DNA of 64,000 bases from Diphasiastrum complanatum (GCA_029204225.1 CM055092.1:13520476-13584475); one strand, 5' to 3'. Shown: positions 10,262 through 20,130, counted from the first letter of the stretch. Made by a program: numbers and translations. Notes: generated by a model from the sequence alone, not told the origin.

Positions 10262-11763
10262 GTATGAAATTTATGCTTGTTATTCTACACAATGTTGTCA
10301 AACTTTTAGTTATATCTAGGAGATTGTTTAATTGTTGTGTTTTTGCTAACAATATTATTACAATCTCATAAGATAGTTGTTTTGAGCATATTTTAAACTT
10401 GTTTTACGGATATTTTATGCCAAGAAGGTGCCCAGGTAGGTCTCCACCAAAAAAGAGGACACCATAATGGCCTAGAATATTTCCCATGACTCTCCACATC
10501 AAAAGTAAGGACCCATTAGTTGTCAATAACCTACAATAGATCTTAAATGGCTTGATAGGCTCTTTTTAGATGACAATATCAAATGGCTCAAGTTTAGTGT
10601 AGCTTAAAGAGTTTGCTAATGTCTAGAGCTAACACACTTTTACAAGTTGTATGTATGATAGATTAGCGCACACAAGATCTTCTAAGGTACAAAAATGTTG
10701 CAAACAACTAAGAGCTTAAAACTAGTATTAGGAGAAATTGCAAACTCGGTATGTGGAACAAGGGATTCTCATGTGATTTTTTATTGTTGGCTCGCACATG
10801 TAGCTTATGTGATCAATAGCCATGTTTTGACATTTTTTATGTTTTAATGCTTATTTACGTGATGTTTATGCTAAGTAACATACTGCATATAAACCATAAT
10901 TGCTTCGCACTTGTGCCCTTACTTAGGCTTAATTTCCATTTAGGATATGGAAAAAAGATTTATCACGCTAGTAGTTCTTTTGGATAGCCATGTGTTCATG
11001 TCACAACAAGCACATGTCATTCAAATGCTTTTGTTCCCTCTCTCAAGAATATGATTGAAACTTAGTCCATTTGTATTCAAAGCCAAGTGGTGCTTTTGTA
11101 TAACTAGATTTTTTTTTTCCACATTATGATATGAATCCATTATGCCCATAATCTTCAAAGAAGTTTTCTAAGCAGTCTTTGATCAATTTCAATCTAACCA
11201 TACTTGAGATTTACCAAAAAGATATAGTGCCATGAATGTGGATTATGCAACTGAATATATTGGTGAATGTGAGTATAACCTATAAAACATTTTCAAATTC
11301 TGTGCATGATAATGCCTTCATATTTTTTTGATTGTTGTGGCCTTTTCTATAGCTTTGCCATGATAGCGGTAAGCTATTGTGATAGATTGGTTAAAAGCTA
11401 AGGTGTCACTCCTAGATGAGTTTGAGCATTTGAATGAATTTTGTTTATTTAATTTTTAAAATTTTTAAAATTGCAATAATTAATTTTCTATTTTTCAAGA
11501 CTTTGAATGCCTTGCACAAGACAAAGGTTCTCGTGATATATCAATCACATTGTTCTTTATATTACCATTCATATTTGATCCTACATTTGTAGCACAAAGC
11601 TTGTTGTGGATTGTTAATTAATGAAAAAGGATGAGATCAATAAACTGAAAAATAAGAATGACTTATTCGTGGACCATAGATACATAACGCATAGTTGTTG
11701 CAATTTTATGCCCATTTTTTAGATTGCTTAAAAAGTAGAATGGGCGACCCGCTCTTTTCAACA
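10262..11763. other. AT-rich spacer, no gene seen
   Basis: There is no open frame with a recognisable motif. Scattered A/T runs and short words are compatible with long-decayed element DNA, but I cannot name a family. Confidence 0.5.
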
Positions 11764-11888
11764 TTGACTACGTTTTTCAGATGCAAATTCTGCTTCATTA
11801 TGGTCCGCTGAAAAAAGCTCCGCTTTGCAATTGTTGATTATGTTTTTCAAATGCAGATTCTACCACATAATGGTCATGTGAAAAAGCA
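11764..11888. repeat. Diverged tandem duplication, 70-bp offset
   Basis: Bases 11764-11818 and 11834-11888 share TTGAxTAxGTTTTTCAxATG and TCxxATGGTCxxxTGAAAAA in the same order. They directly adjoin the foldback at 11893. Confidence 0.7.
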
Positions 11889-11892
11889 ACAT

Positions 11893-12034
11893 CTATGCAT
11901 TACACAATGGAATGAGCTGGGCAGATGACATTCAGCCCGGTAAGGAGTCATAGGCGAGGCTTGGAAAGGCCGATACTATGATTCTTTATTGAGCAAAATG
12001 TCATCTGCATGGCTCATTCCATAATACATCGTAG
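11893..12034 (+). ncRNA. Long foldback hairpin: candidate small-RNA precursor or MITE remnant
   Basis: The arms are 11893-11953 and 11976-12034, with a 22-nt loop (11954-11975). The best part pairs GGAATGAGC...GCAGATGACA (11909-11930) with TGTCATCTGC...GCTCATTCC (11999-12020). The inner part (GGTAAGGAGTCATAG against CTATGATTCTTTATT) pairs in RNA only if four or five G:U pairs are counted. This suggests selection or decay as an RNA hairpin on the + strand. The 3'-arm 22-mer starts with U. It is not a conserved miRNA I recognise. A decayed inverted-repeat transposon is the alternative. Confidence 0.35.
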
Positions 12035-12169
12035 ACACATATACCTATATGTAGATAAATAAATAATTAAACCATCACAAGCTTTGGTTGAAAGTGAAAG
12101 AAATATTCCAACATTGAAAAATGATAGATTAAAAATTGCAATAAAAAATTGTCGAAAGAAATAGTTTTC

Positions 12170-12460
12170 TACTGAGCTCATGAGTCACACAACGACACAT
12201 CAATTTTGAGGAGATGATCACGACACGGTACTGCTTTAGGCAAAGTCATTGATAAAAAAGGTCTTCTACTAAAGCTCACCATGTAACGACACATCAACTT
12301 CAAGCATGTGATCACTATACCTTACATCTTACGACTTTGAGGCAACGTCAATAAAAAAAAAACGTGTTGTATCAAAGCTATCACCATCATGTAAGGACAC
12401 CCCTCAACTTTGAGCATAGGATCACAATAATACCTTACCACTTTGAGGGCAAAGCTAATA
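12170..12460. repeat. Three diverged ~100-bp tandem units upstream of CSN6
   Basis: Units starting at about 12173, 12273 and 12374 each contain AGCTC/AGCTA, a CA..GACAC(A/C)CxTCAA core, a GATCAC word and an ACTTTGAGG-like tail. The third unit ends about 320 bp before the CSN6 start codon, so they lie in its promoter region. Confidence 0.65.
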
Positions 12461-12610
12461 GTAAAGAAAGAGATAAAAAAAGTGTATGAAAGAAATTGCA
12501 CACTAAAAATAATACGTGAAATCCTTCCTTCCTTTATTGATTTCTTCTATATACTTGAACGCATTCGTACCCAATACAATATTTAAAAAGTAAAAACATA
12601 CGTCTGTGTT

Positions 12611-12623
12611 TCGATCGATCGAT

Positions 12624-12664
<41 letters not shown>
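12611..12664. repeat. (TCGA)n and (AG)n microsatellite, CSN6 leader/promoter
   Basis: TCGATCGATCGATC (12611-12624) is followed by a pure AG run (12626-12664). GA runs of this kind are common in plant 5' leaders and core promoters. It lies 113 bp upstream of the CSN6 ATG. Confidence 0.95.
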
Positions 12665-12668
<4 letters not shown>

Positions 12669-12684
12669 AAGGAGAGAGCGATCT

Positions 12685-12822
12685 ATGGTTGAAGCTGGAG
12701 GGAGGTGATACATGAATGCAGGCAGCAGGATAGGGCGCACACACAACGAACGGAAGCATTCACAGAATCGGGTGCTATGTCTTCCAGCAGCGGCCTCACA
12801 TTTAAGCTCCATCCTCTGGTGA
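12685..12822 (+). promoter_or_regulatory. Three upstream ORFs before and across the CSN6 start
   Basis: There are three upstream ATGs: 12685 (7 codons, stop 12706), 12712 (36 codons, stop 12820-12822, overlapping the CSN6 start out of frame) and 12716 (5 codons). If the transcript begins upstream of 12685 they would reduce CSN6 translation. If it begins after 12718 they are irrelevant. No transcript data can be read from the sequence. Confidence 0.5.
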
Positions 12823-13685
12823 TCGTAAATGTCTCAGATCATTTCACTCGCATCAAGGCCCAGAGTGGCGTCGGCACCACAGGCTCTCGGCCTCATCCCC
12901 GTGTGTATGGCTGCGTCATTGGGATCCAGTCCGGACGCACGGTCGAAATCTTGAATAGCTTTGAGCTTCAGTACGATCCTGACTTGGATTCCATAGATAG
13001 ACCATTTCTTGAACTGAAGCAGGAGCAGTACAGGAAGGTGTTCCCTAAGTATGATATTCTGGGATGGTATTCCACAGGCAGTGATGTTCAGGACAATGAT
13101 ATGCAGATCCACAAGGCATTGATAGACATCAACGAGAGCCCTATCTATGTGCTTCTGAATCCGGCCATTAATCATGCTCAGAAGGATTTGCCTGTTACAA
13201 TTTTTGAAAGCGAGTTGCATGTAATTGATGGAGTGCCTTCTATGATATTTGTCAGGTCGGCGTACACAATAGAGACGGTGGAAGCAGAGCGCATTTCTGT
13301 GGACCATGTTGCGCATATCAAACCTTCGGATGGAAGCTCAGCCGCCACTCAGTTGGCTGCACATCTGACGGGAATGCACAGTGCCATCAAAATGCTTAAC
13401 AGCCGCATCAAGGTCTTGCACAATCTTCTGTCGGCCATTCAAAAAGGAGAAGCCCCATATGAGCATGCACTGTTGAGACAGATTTGCAGCCTCATGCGTC
13501 GGTTACCAGCTGTTGATTCACCTAAGTTTCAAGATAATTTCCTTATGGAGTATAATGACACCCTTCTGATGACTTACTTGGCAACAATTACAAAATGTTC
13601 CGGTACAATCAATGAGTTAGTGGAGAAATACAACACTGCTTACGATAAACAGAGTAGAAGAGGCGGTCGCATGACTTTTATGTAG
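12777..13685 (+). CDS. CSN6: COP9 signalosome complex subunit 6 (CSN6), single exon
   Basis: The protein has 302 residues and is collinear with plant CSN6. It has an N-terminal MPN domain (about 10-150: LTFKLHPLVIVNVSDHF, RVYGCVIGIQSGRTVEI, ILGWYSTGSDVQ, INESPIYVLLNPAINH, VTIFESELHVIDG), then a helical C-terminal domain (SAATQLAAHLTGMHSAIK, RQICSLMRRLPA, NFLMEYNDTLLMTYLA) and the basic tail RRGGRMTFM. The MPN domain lacks the His-x-His and Asp metal ligands of CSN5, so it is the inactive scaffold partner. The complex removes NEDD8 from cullins in nucleus and cytoplasm. The start MSSSSGLTF matches relatives; upstream in-frame codons have no ATG. It is ~15 residues shorter than the Arabidopsis protein, in a variable loop. 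No intron interrupts the frame, which may mean a retrocopy. Confidence 0.97.
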   Translation: MSSSSGLTFKLHPLVIVNVSDHFTRIKAQSGVGTTGSRPHPRVYGCVIGIQSGRTVEILNSFELQYDPDLDSIDRPFLELKQEQYRKVFPKYDILGWYSTGSDVQDNDMQIHKALIDINESPIYVLLNPAINHAQKDLPVTIFESELHVIDGVPSMIFVRSAYTIETVEAERISVDHVAHIKPSDGSSAATQLAAHLTGMHSAIKMLNSRIKVLHNLLSAIQKGEAPYEHALLRQICSLMRRLPAVDSPKFQDNFLMEYNDTLLMTYLATITKCSGTINELVEKYNTAYDKQSRRGGRMTFM

Positions 13686-14569
13686 GAGCTCAGGTGCTTT
13701 TTGTAAGATCAGGAGGTTAGCAGATAAGTATTTAGGGTTTTTCCACTTTGGAGCAGTTTCTAGGGTTTGCAGAATGAATTATATTTTTGCAGGACATTTT
13801 GAAACTGTTTGGAATGAAGGTTTCTATTTCTCAATTGCATGTTATGAGCGCCCTTTTAATTTTAAACATTTATTTTGCTTGATTATGTTGTGTTTTGTCT
13901 ATTGAGATCTAACCCTAATAGCCTCTTGCCTGAATTTCACGCATCTATATCTCATCTTCAATGTAATGAGCATTGTGCTGGTAATTATAAGCACTCATAT
14001 TTTTAAATTTCTTGAACAAGTCTGGAATGTATGCATAAGAATAAATGAACTCACTATGGTGTGAACAACAATATACATACTGTGGGTCCTTGAGCAAGTA
14101 GCCTTTGAGAAGAAAGCTCACCACAAAATAGTAGTAGGGAACCACAAACGACTGTACATAGCACTAGACATCCTAGAATCCTTGAAAGGACATTGCCAGC
14201 CTGATCTTGCAAATTGCATTACTGTTTTCTAGCTTGTGAAAGTAAAGTAGCAAATCTATATAAGTTGAATGTTGACAAAGGTTGAAATAATGATATACTG
14301 ATTGATAGAATAACTAGCAAAATAAGCTCTTTACTATCTTAAATATGATCAGAATTCTCTCTCTATTTTTTTAGATTTGCAAAAGAGACAAGACACTTTT
14401 TCCCATAAGAATTAGGTTGGTGTTGATTATTCAAGGTTCCCATTGCTAATGAGAAGCTTGCAAGAATCCAACTATTGTACGTTTCACAGTGTGACGAAGG
14501 AGCAATGATACTTTAAAGTATAGAGTGAACAAAGTCTCAAAAAATCAGGTTGTCAAGAATGACTTTATT
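13686..14569 (+). other. CSN6 3' region and spacer
   Basis: AT-rich sequence follows the stop. Candidate polyadenylation-rich stretches lie at about 13770-13880 (AATTATATTTTT, TTTTAATTTTAAAC). No poly(A) tract marks the end of a retrocopy. There is no other gene up to the hAT fragment. Confidence 0.5.
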
Positions 14570-15063
14570 CTAGTGTTGCTTCCAGATTCGTGAATCTTGC
14601 TCTCTGTCTATTTCATTTACCTGGATAGCCTCTGGTGTGCTCGAGAATCTGTTGAAGAGTCTCGAGTTGGTGTTTACATACACCAACCTATCCAAGTGTG
14701 CAGCGGAGAGTCCATTCCTCTTCTTGTTGTAAATCAACGATTTAGCACTCCAGTTCCTCTCGCAAGCAACTATAGTGCAGTTTTTTGGAAGGGTCTTAAC
14801 GACAAGGTGGCGCAATTTGGAAACATCAACCCCAACTTTGTTCCACCATGCCACAAGACTTAGTTGGCCTGATCAAAGTTGAAATGAATCAATGATCATG
14901 GACATTGGTTTGTAGTATGACTTATCCTCTCTCAACCACACAGGCCCAGTGGAGAACTCCATGGTCTCCTGCCTGAATATCTGGAGCTCATCCAACAACT
15001 TATCCTATTCAACATCAGGATAAACCCTGGAAACATAGTGTTAGAATCCCCATCGTCGATCTG
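14570..15063 (-). pseudogene. hAT-family transposase C-terminal (dimerisation) fragment
   Basis: The minus strand reads VYPDVE, a stop, KLLDELQIFRQET, then WWNKVGVDVSKLRHLVVKTL, CERNWSAKSLIYNKKRNGLS and LVYVNTNSRL. This is the WW...L..LA...CERNWS...H.KKRN.L..LVYV..N.RL pattern of the hAT dimerisation domain. Two stops (at about 15030 and 14877) and loss of everything upstream make it a relic. It lies about 0.9 kb downstream of CSN6, convergent with it. The RNase H-like catalytic domain and terminal inverted repeats are not visible. Confidence 0.85.
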
Positions 15064-15686
15064 GTCATTGCTAAGACACAACCAGGTGATGACCGCTACA
15101 TTACCGCTCATCCATAGAGATACTGCCACCTCTTCCCCGTGCACTGGAGCTATAGACCACCATCAAGCAAGCTCGGATCTCCGATAAGCCATGATGTTTA
15201 GCTACTCTAAGCTTGTTTCCCAAGATTTCATTGCTGCTATCCTTTTGCAATAGATCCTCAACAGTTTGAGTTTTGAAAATCTGATTTTTCTTGATGTCAA
15301 AATTTTCGCAGTCTGTAAAATCTGTACACTAAGTGCATATCCGTACCGTACTACAAGTACAGGCTGACGACTGCATAGTGCTCAATCTTACCTTCGATCT
15401 GAATCAATTTTGAGGTCAATCGGACTTCGTATGAAAAAGTTATGCTCATTTCCGTAAAACTGCTTGATTAGGGTTTGCTTGTGTATGCACATTCTTGCCA
15501 TAGATTTTCCAACACACCCTCTCACACGCCACTACTCCCTCTCAGCCATTGCTGATCCATCTGATGTGCTGAGTGCCTCGCTACTGTTCTTGCTGCCTCT
15601 CTGATCTATCTCCTGCAAATCATCCTACGGCTTCGTTTCGCCTGCCTCCAGGCTTTGTCCTGCGCACAAAGCGAGCTAAGAAGTTT
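15064..15686. other. Spacer, probably element leader or LTR
   Basis: No gene is seen. The words TTCGTATGAAAAAGTTATGC and GTCAATCGGACTT resemble those common in plant LTRs and leaders. A non-ATG frame leads into the next ORF from 15573. Confidence 0.4.
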
Positions 15687-16511
15687 ATGCCTACAGGCTC
15701 TTGCAAATGTCCTTGTACTTTGGAGATTGCGTCCACCATGCCTTCCAATTTTGTCAGCGCTCGGCCACCACAGGTTGCTGCTTCATCCTCAGCTGCTATG
15801 GGAGGCACATGCCACACTTACACGTGGCACACCACTCCTGAGAACATCTCCTTGCTGAATGAGTACATTTATAAGCAATTTGCCGCTTTTCTTTCACAAC
15901 TCAATGAACTTCGTGCTTATTTGCTTACTAAGACTGCCACGATTGACACTCAACAGGCTGAAATTGCTTCTCTTCGTGTTGAGCTTAGTGCTTTGCAAAG
16001 GGACATCAACCCTAATATCTCCCGTACTGTTGAGGATACTAAGGCATCCATGAGTAAGCTTCCCCAACTTGAGCGCCAAATACGTGACATTGTTGAGTGC
16101 ACTACCCGGATTCCCGTTCTTGAACAACAACTGCAGGACCCTGCAACCAGATGCTTACTATTCTCTGCTACTGTCTCCCCAACTGTTCTATACTTTGCTG
16201 AGACTTGGTGCCCTCATTTATCACGCGACACATGGAGGGATCTTACTCGTATCCAGGTTCTCATGCTCAGCAAGATGATTCGGGCTAAGCCCTCGGTGCC
16301 ACATGATATCATACTAGCGGAGTTTGCTTCCCCTCCCTTAGTTATCGGCGCTATGTTCCAGATCATTACCTTTCTTCACAGGATATCAGATTTAGATACT
16401 TTTAGATACGTTGTTGTTGCTCTCACTTCATCCCGTACCATGCTGAGCCAAGCATTCTTGGTATGGCAGTGTCTCAGCCCTTCTTCAGACTTGGGGATTA
16501 TCTGCACTTGA
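15687..16511 (+). pseudogene. Chimeric ORF: coiled-coil segment plus LINE ORF2 C-terminal block
   Basis: The first ATG of the open frame is at 15687; the frame is open from 15573 without an ATG. Residues 1-~145 are Ser/Ala/Pro-rich, then a heptad-like coil (LRVELSALQRDI, LERQIRDIVE, IPVLEQQLQD) of no certain family. From about residue 148 the text VSPTVLYFAETWCPHLSRD, WRDLTRIQVLMLSKMIRAK and FASPPLVIGAMFQIITFLHR follows the region after the RT of non-LTR retrotransposons (VLYGxExWGPSLS...W..IE..Q..FL...L..K..TP..I.LAE...). The join may be a fusion of two elements or an unusual LINE protein. Confidence 0.55.
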
Positions 16512-16688
16512 TCTTCCGAGCGGGACCCATGCTTATATTAGACAACAGATTTATCTGAGCTACATATGCACTATATGGTCATAGCTTGATCTTGATAGGG
16601 TCAAGATACATTTCTATGACACACATCTATTACGGCTGGATGCTACGGGCATTCCTATCCTTCCAGCATATCTTACACAGCCGCTAAA
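16512..16688 (+). pseudogene. LINE 3' coding tail
   Basis: In a neighbouring frame, LPSGTHAYIRQQIYLSYICT and DTHLLRLDATGIPILPAYL continue the LINE C-terminal pattern after the stop at 16511. It ends abruptly at a Gypsy RT at about 16689. No poly(A) tail is present. Confidence 0.45.
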
Positions 16689-16900
16689 AGACTTTATGGA
16701 TAGGTTCGTCATTAATTTTGTCCATGACATCCTAGTCTACAGTAAGTCAATCTAAGACCATAGAGAGCATCTAGCAATGGTCTTTAGGGCATTGCAAGAC
16801 AATGTTTTGCATGCCAAATTCTAATGATAAGAAAACTGAGTTGTGTATGACTCGTGTGGTCTACCTCACTCACATAGTGGATGTAGATCTAGCTAAGTAA
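16689..16900 (+). pseudogene. Gypsy RT fragment (palm block)
   Basis: It reads DFMDRFVINFVHDILVYSKS, a stop, then DHREHLAMVFRALQDN and LHAKF, the FVVVFIDDILVYSKS...H..HL..V...L block of chromovirus-type Gypsy RT. The catalytic IDD is changed to HD, so the active site is lost. A decayed FLGHVV-like block follows at about 16860-16890. Only about 60 codons remain. Confidence 0.8.
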
Positions 16901-16937
16901 CTATGATATTGAGTTGGCCTTGGCCAACTAATATTCG

Positions 16938-17522
16938 TCAACTACACTTCTTCTGGCCATGTTTGTAGCGAGACATTAGAGAGTACGCAGCGAGCGTTGC
17001 ACACGTTGTCAGGTGAACAAGGCCGAGAGGGTAGGTTCACCCGATTTACCCCATTTGTTGGAGATACCCCACAGTCGTTGGGACAGCATCTCTATGGATT
17101 TTATTATTGGATTACTGAGGACTTAGAATGTGATGGATTCGACCTTGGTAGTTGTGGACAATTTCACTAAGATGGATTATTTTATTGCCACCAGAAAGAA
17201 AGTGACAGCTCCACAAGTCACAAAATTGTTCATTCATCATGTAGTGAGATTGCATGGACTTCCGAAGTCCATCGTGTCATACAAGGATCCCAAGCTCACA
17301 GGAACATTTTGGACAACGGTGTTCGACAAGTTGGGAACACAATTGCAGTTGAGTAGTAGTGAACACCCGCAAACAGATGGGCAGACTGAGAGAGTCAGAG
17401 CATATGTTAGCGAAATGCAGACTAACTGGGTGAAATATTTGCCACTAGTACGGTATGTGTATAATGATAAAAAGCATGTGTCCACAAGGATGAGCCCATT
17501 CGAGTTCAATTATGGATTCTAG
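16938..17522 (+). pseudogene. Gypsy integrase core
   Basis: A broken start, FFWPCL then DIREYAASV, matches the zinc-binding block. Then the frame at 17130-17522 is open for 130 codons: LVVVDNFTKMDYFIATRK, VRLHGLPKSIVSYKDPK, SSSEHPQTDGQTERV and MSPFEFNYGF. The core is nearly complete, but the second catalytic Asp (SDRD in relatives) is Tyr at 17280-17282, so the enzyme would be dead. It is the chromovirus type, unlike the OTA-type elements at 24-34 and 45-52 kb. Confidence 0.88.
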
Positions 17523-18085
17523 CCGACGAGTCCAGTGACTCTAAGGATTCTCAGGAAGGTACCTAGTGTTGTAGAGTTCTTGCCTCAGATGCTGGCTAAG
17601 TTGGATTTAGCGCATCAAGGTCTTTCCAAGGCTTGAGGTAGAGCAGAGATTTATGTACGTAAAAATTGCTCATACAGGGAGTTTGAGAGATGTGATATGG
17701 TCTTTTTGCTAGTGCCACCTAAATCTAAGGTGATGAGAACTGGCAAGTGTGCAAAGCTATCACCAAGGTATTGTGGACCATGGCAATTAAAAAGGTTAGT
17801 GAGGTAGCTTATAAGTCGCAAATGCTTGAGGGATGCAAAGTGCATGTTGTTTTTCATGTAAGTCGTTCAAAGAAATGCTTGCATGGAGGTGATAGCCTAG
17901 TGGGCGGCTTTGTAGCCCTATGAGAGCAAGATATGAATCTTAGAGTGGAGACAATGACAATTGAGAAATCATATGATCCTTGAGTTTCTGGTACCTTGGA
18001 AAGGATTACCATTGGCCAAAGTGACATGGGAGAGTCAGGTCTAGCTACAGAGGTCCTATCAGGAGTTTGTCATTGAGGAGCGATG
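17523..18085 (+). pseudogene. Gypsy integrase C-terminal region with chromodomain-like end
   Basis: After the stop at 17521 the frames continue with decayed HQ...R blocks. Near 18000-18060 they give LVPWKGLPLAKVTWES and YQEFVIEER, which follows the (F)LVKWKG.P..EATWE pattern of the chromodomain that guides chromovirus insertion to chromatin marks. Several stops are present. Confidence 0.65.
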
Positions 18086-18104
18086 ACATTCTTGAGGGAG
18101 AGAG

Positions 18105-18255
18105 TGTTAGGATCCGGTCATGGATCCAACATATTCCAACGAGAGCGGTAGCTCTAGAGGTCATAGGAACAATTTAAGACGGTCAATGACTCCCCATTAG
18201 AGGAGAACCTAAGGCCAGCAATGTTTCACGAAGTTAGAGCTCCTGGATTCTAACA
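18105..18255 (+). repeat. Short LTR (151 bp) following a purine tract
   Basis: GAGGGAGAGAG (18094-18104) is a PPT right after the Gypsy pol end. TGTTAGGATCC (18105) and GGATTCTAACA (18255) form an 11-bp terminal inverted repeat with one mismatch and TG...CA ends. 151 bp is very short for a Gypsy LTR, so it could be internally deleted. Confidence 0.65.
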
Positions 18256-18261
18256 CTTATG

Positions 18262-18480
18262 TTCTTATTTTAGCTATTTATCCAAAACTTTGCTCAGATT
18301 GCAACTCCTTTGCATGACAAATAAGGGTGTGATTTTTCGTTGGACATCAAAAGAAGGGGAATAATTTCAAAAGCTAAAACAAGCACATGGTTCAGTTTTG
18401 ATTGCACCCAATTTATATAAACCATTCCTTCTAGTTGTGGATCACTTTTCCTGCCATTTATTAGCCTAATTTTATTGTAG
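18262..18480 (+). pseudogene. Gypsy RT/RNase H boundary fragment
   Basis: In mixed frames it reads FAQIATPLHDK, GVIFRWTSKEGE, FQKLKQAHGSVLIAPNLYKP and FLLVVD. This is the connection between RT and RNase H (F..IA.PL..L.....F.W......AF..LK......PVL..PD...PF.+..DAS). It sits directly after the short LTR, so it belongs to another copy or to a rearranged part of the same element. Stops and frame changes are present. Confidence 0.75.
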
Positions 18481-18989
18481 GTTACTATTACTCTAAATTG
18501 TGATCGAGGCAATTGTAAATTCTAATTTTGTACTTGCGAGAATCCTTTGGGAGTCATATACTTCAATGGATGTTGTGGCCAACTGTTTGGAGCCATAATC
18601 ATTTGTAGAGATCAGGGTGGAGTAAAGATATTGTCTTGTTAGCGATTGTGGAAGCTGGCAAGTATGCACCAGGAGCCCAATTGAAGTTTTAGAGTTGCAA
18701 CACCATTCATCTTTGTTCTGGTTGTTGTTAGTCACCAATCTAGGACAACAAGCATCTCAAGGAGCAATTTGTAGTCTGTTTCTGTGATTCTTTGGTTCTA
18801 AATCATACTTGCTTGAAAGCTCTTTTGTTCGTTAGCTAATTTGAAAGTGACTATGCACTTTTCTTTTCTTTCTTCAGAGAGAGTGATCGTTTTATGTGTC
18901 GATTTCCTCGTTATTCAATTACATCAGTAGAGATTCAGAGACGAGACCACCATCACATCCTTTTCAGGAGTATCAATTTTTTTTCCAAA
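18481..18989. other. Spacer, no gene seen
   Basis: The + strand may hold further eroded RNase H sequence, but no motif can be assigned. Confidence 0.4.
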
Positions 18990-19640
18990 AGCTAGCTGTA
19001 GTGGGGATGATTGTGTGGATATCCTTGCTAGTCCACTAGTTGCACTCCAATCGTCGACTGATGGCCCTATTGATCCTATCTAGCCATGATTGTGACCCTA
19101 GTGCAATTGGGGCTAATTCGCCTACAAGTACTCCATCCATGCAAGCCCACGTGGATGGTATGGAGAAGTCCATGCAAGAGATGTGAGTGTTGCTCGAATA
19201 TGTTATAGGTAATTACACATTGTCACAATACCCTCCACCTTACCCTCCTTAGGATTACATCTCATTTTTCGCTCCTATTTCCTATTTCATCTTCTGTTTG
19301 ACCTGCATATTCTTCTTACCTTGTTCCACTTCATGAAATTATAGACATATAGCCCACTCCGTATTTTGAGAATATTCCATAAAGAACCACTGACGTTGTG
19401 GACCAGTGCCTGTATAAGTTGGGAGATATTTTGACCTTAAGCGAGCCCAACTGATGAAGGTTGGTGGATTTGTACAACTGCTTACCTTCTCACTGAATTT
19501 GCTGATAGGTGGTGGCATAAATTGCGCGAGTCAAATTAGTGCCCAATCACCTGGGTGGATTTCAAGCGAGCTTTCAGATCTTTATTCCCCCACATGAGCT
19601 TGTATGTGTGACAAATGCTTGACACTAGGCGTGTGATGAC
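18990..19640 (+). pseudogene. Gypsy gag fragment
   Basis: Frames broken by many stops include ANSPTSTPSMQAHVDGMEKS and, at 19400-19600, VDQCLYKLGDILTLSE, AYLLTEFADRWWHKLRES and ITWVDFKRAFRSLFP. The last blocks follow the retrotransposon gag pattern (A..L.G.A..WW..L......TW..F...F...F.P). It precedes a protease piece in the normal order. Confidence 0.7.
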
Positions 19641-19799
19641 TATCTCCATGCAGAAGATTGTTCCAAAGGCACCAGTTGTTCTCTATCCACCAAGGAATGT
19701 GAAGCTTGTTAGTTTATGTACCCTACAGGTTGAGGGCGTGACCTAGCCTGAGATGTCATATAGTGAACTAATATGCATGAGGGGGAATCTGGAAAGTTG

Positions 19800-20130
19800 T
19801 GATGTACTCGTCTCATTTGAAACTGATATGTCGCCAATATTATTGATTCATGTGTGGTGAAGAAGCTTCACTTAGATACCATTCCCTTTAATTATCGGTA
19901 TTCAGTTGAGATGCTAGATGGTAAGGGCACAAAATTTTGGGATGAGAGAGTTTCTCGGGTGTCTTTATCTATTCATAGGTATTATGAGAAGCTGAGCTTT
20001 GAGATCACAAAGCTAAGTTTGATGTTGTTTTGGGTAAGCTGTGGCATGCAAGTAAGGAGTCCGCTATAGTTTTTGTTTTTGCATGTGTATAAGTTTGTAC
20101 ATGAGGGTCTGACTCATGTTTTAAAGGGGG
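19800..20130 (+). pseudogene. Gypsy aspartic protease fragment
   Basis: SVVKKLHLDTIPF-like text (19850-19900), VEMLDGKG, VSRVSLSIHRYYEKLSFEIT and then VVLGKLWHA in a shifted frame match the RVP_2-type protease pattern (F+S..+...L.....P..+.V...DG ... DVVLGM.WL). The active-site DSGA just before 19850 is degraded. Confidence 0.65.

Noticed and set aside
11999-12020. Calling the hairpin arm a miR482/2118 or miR166 family member
   Set aside because: Only the last six or so bases (CAUUCC) agree; the body of the 22-mer does not.
12834-13316. 160-codon minus-strand ORF inside CSN6
   Set aside because: Shadow of the CSN6 coding frame; no motif, and the + strand is clearly the coding one.
12777-13685. 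CSN6 as an active JAMM deneddylase or deubiquitinase
   Set aside because: The His-x-His and Asp ligands are absent; GWYSTGS stands where GWYHSHP is found in active MPN+ proteins.
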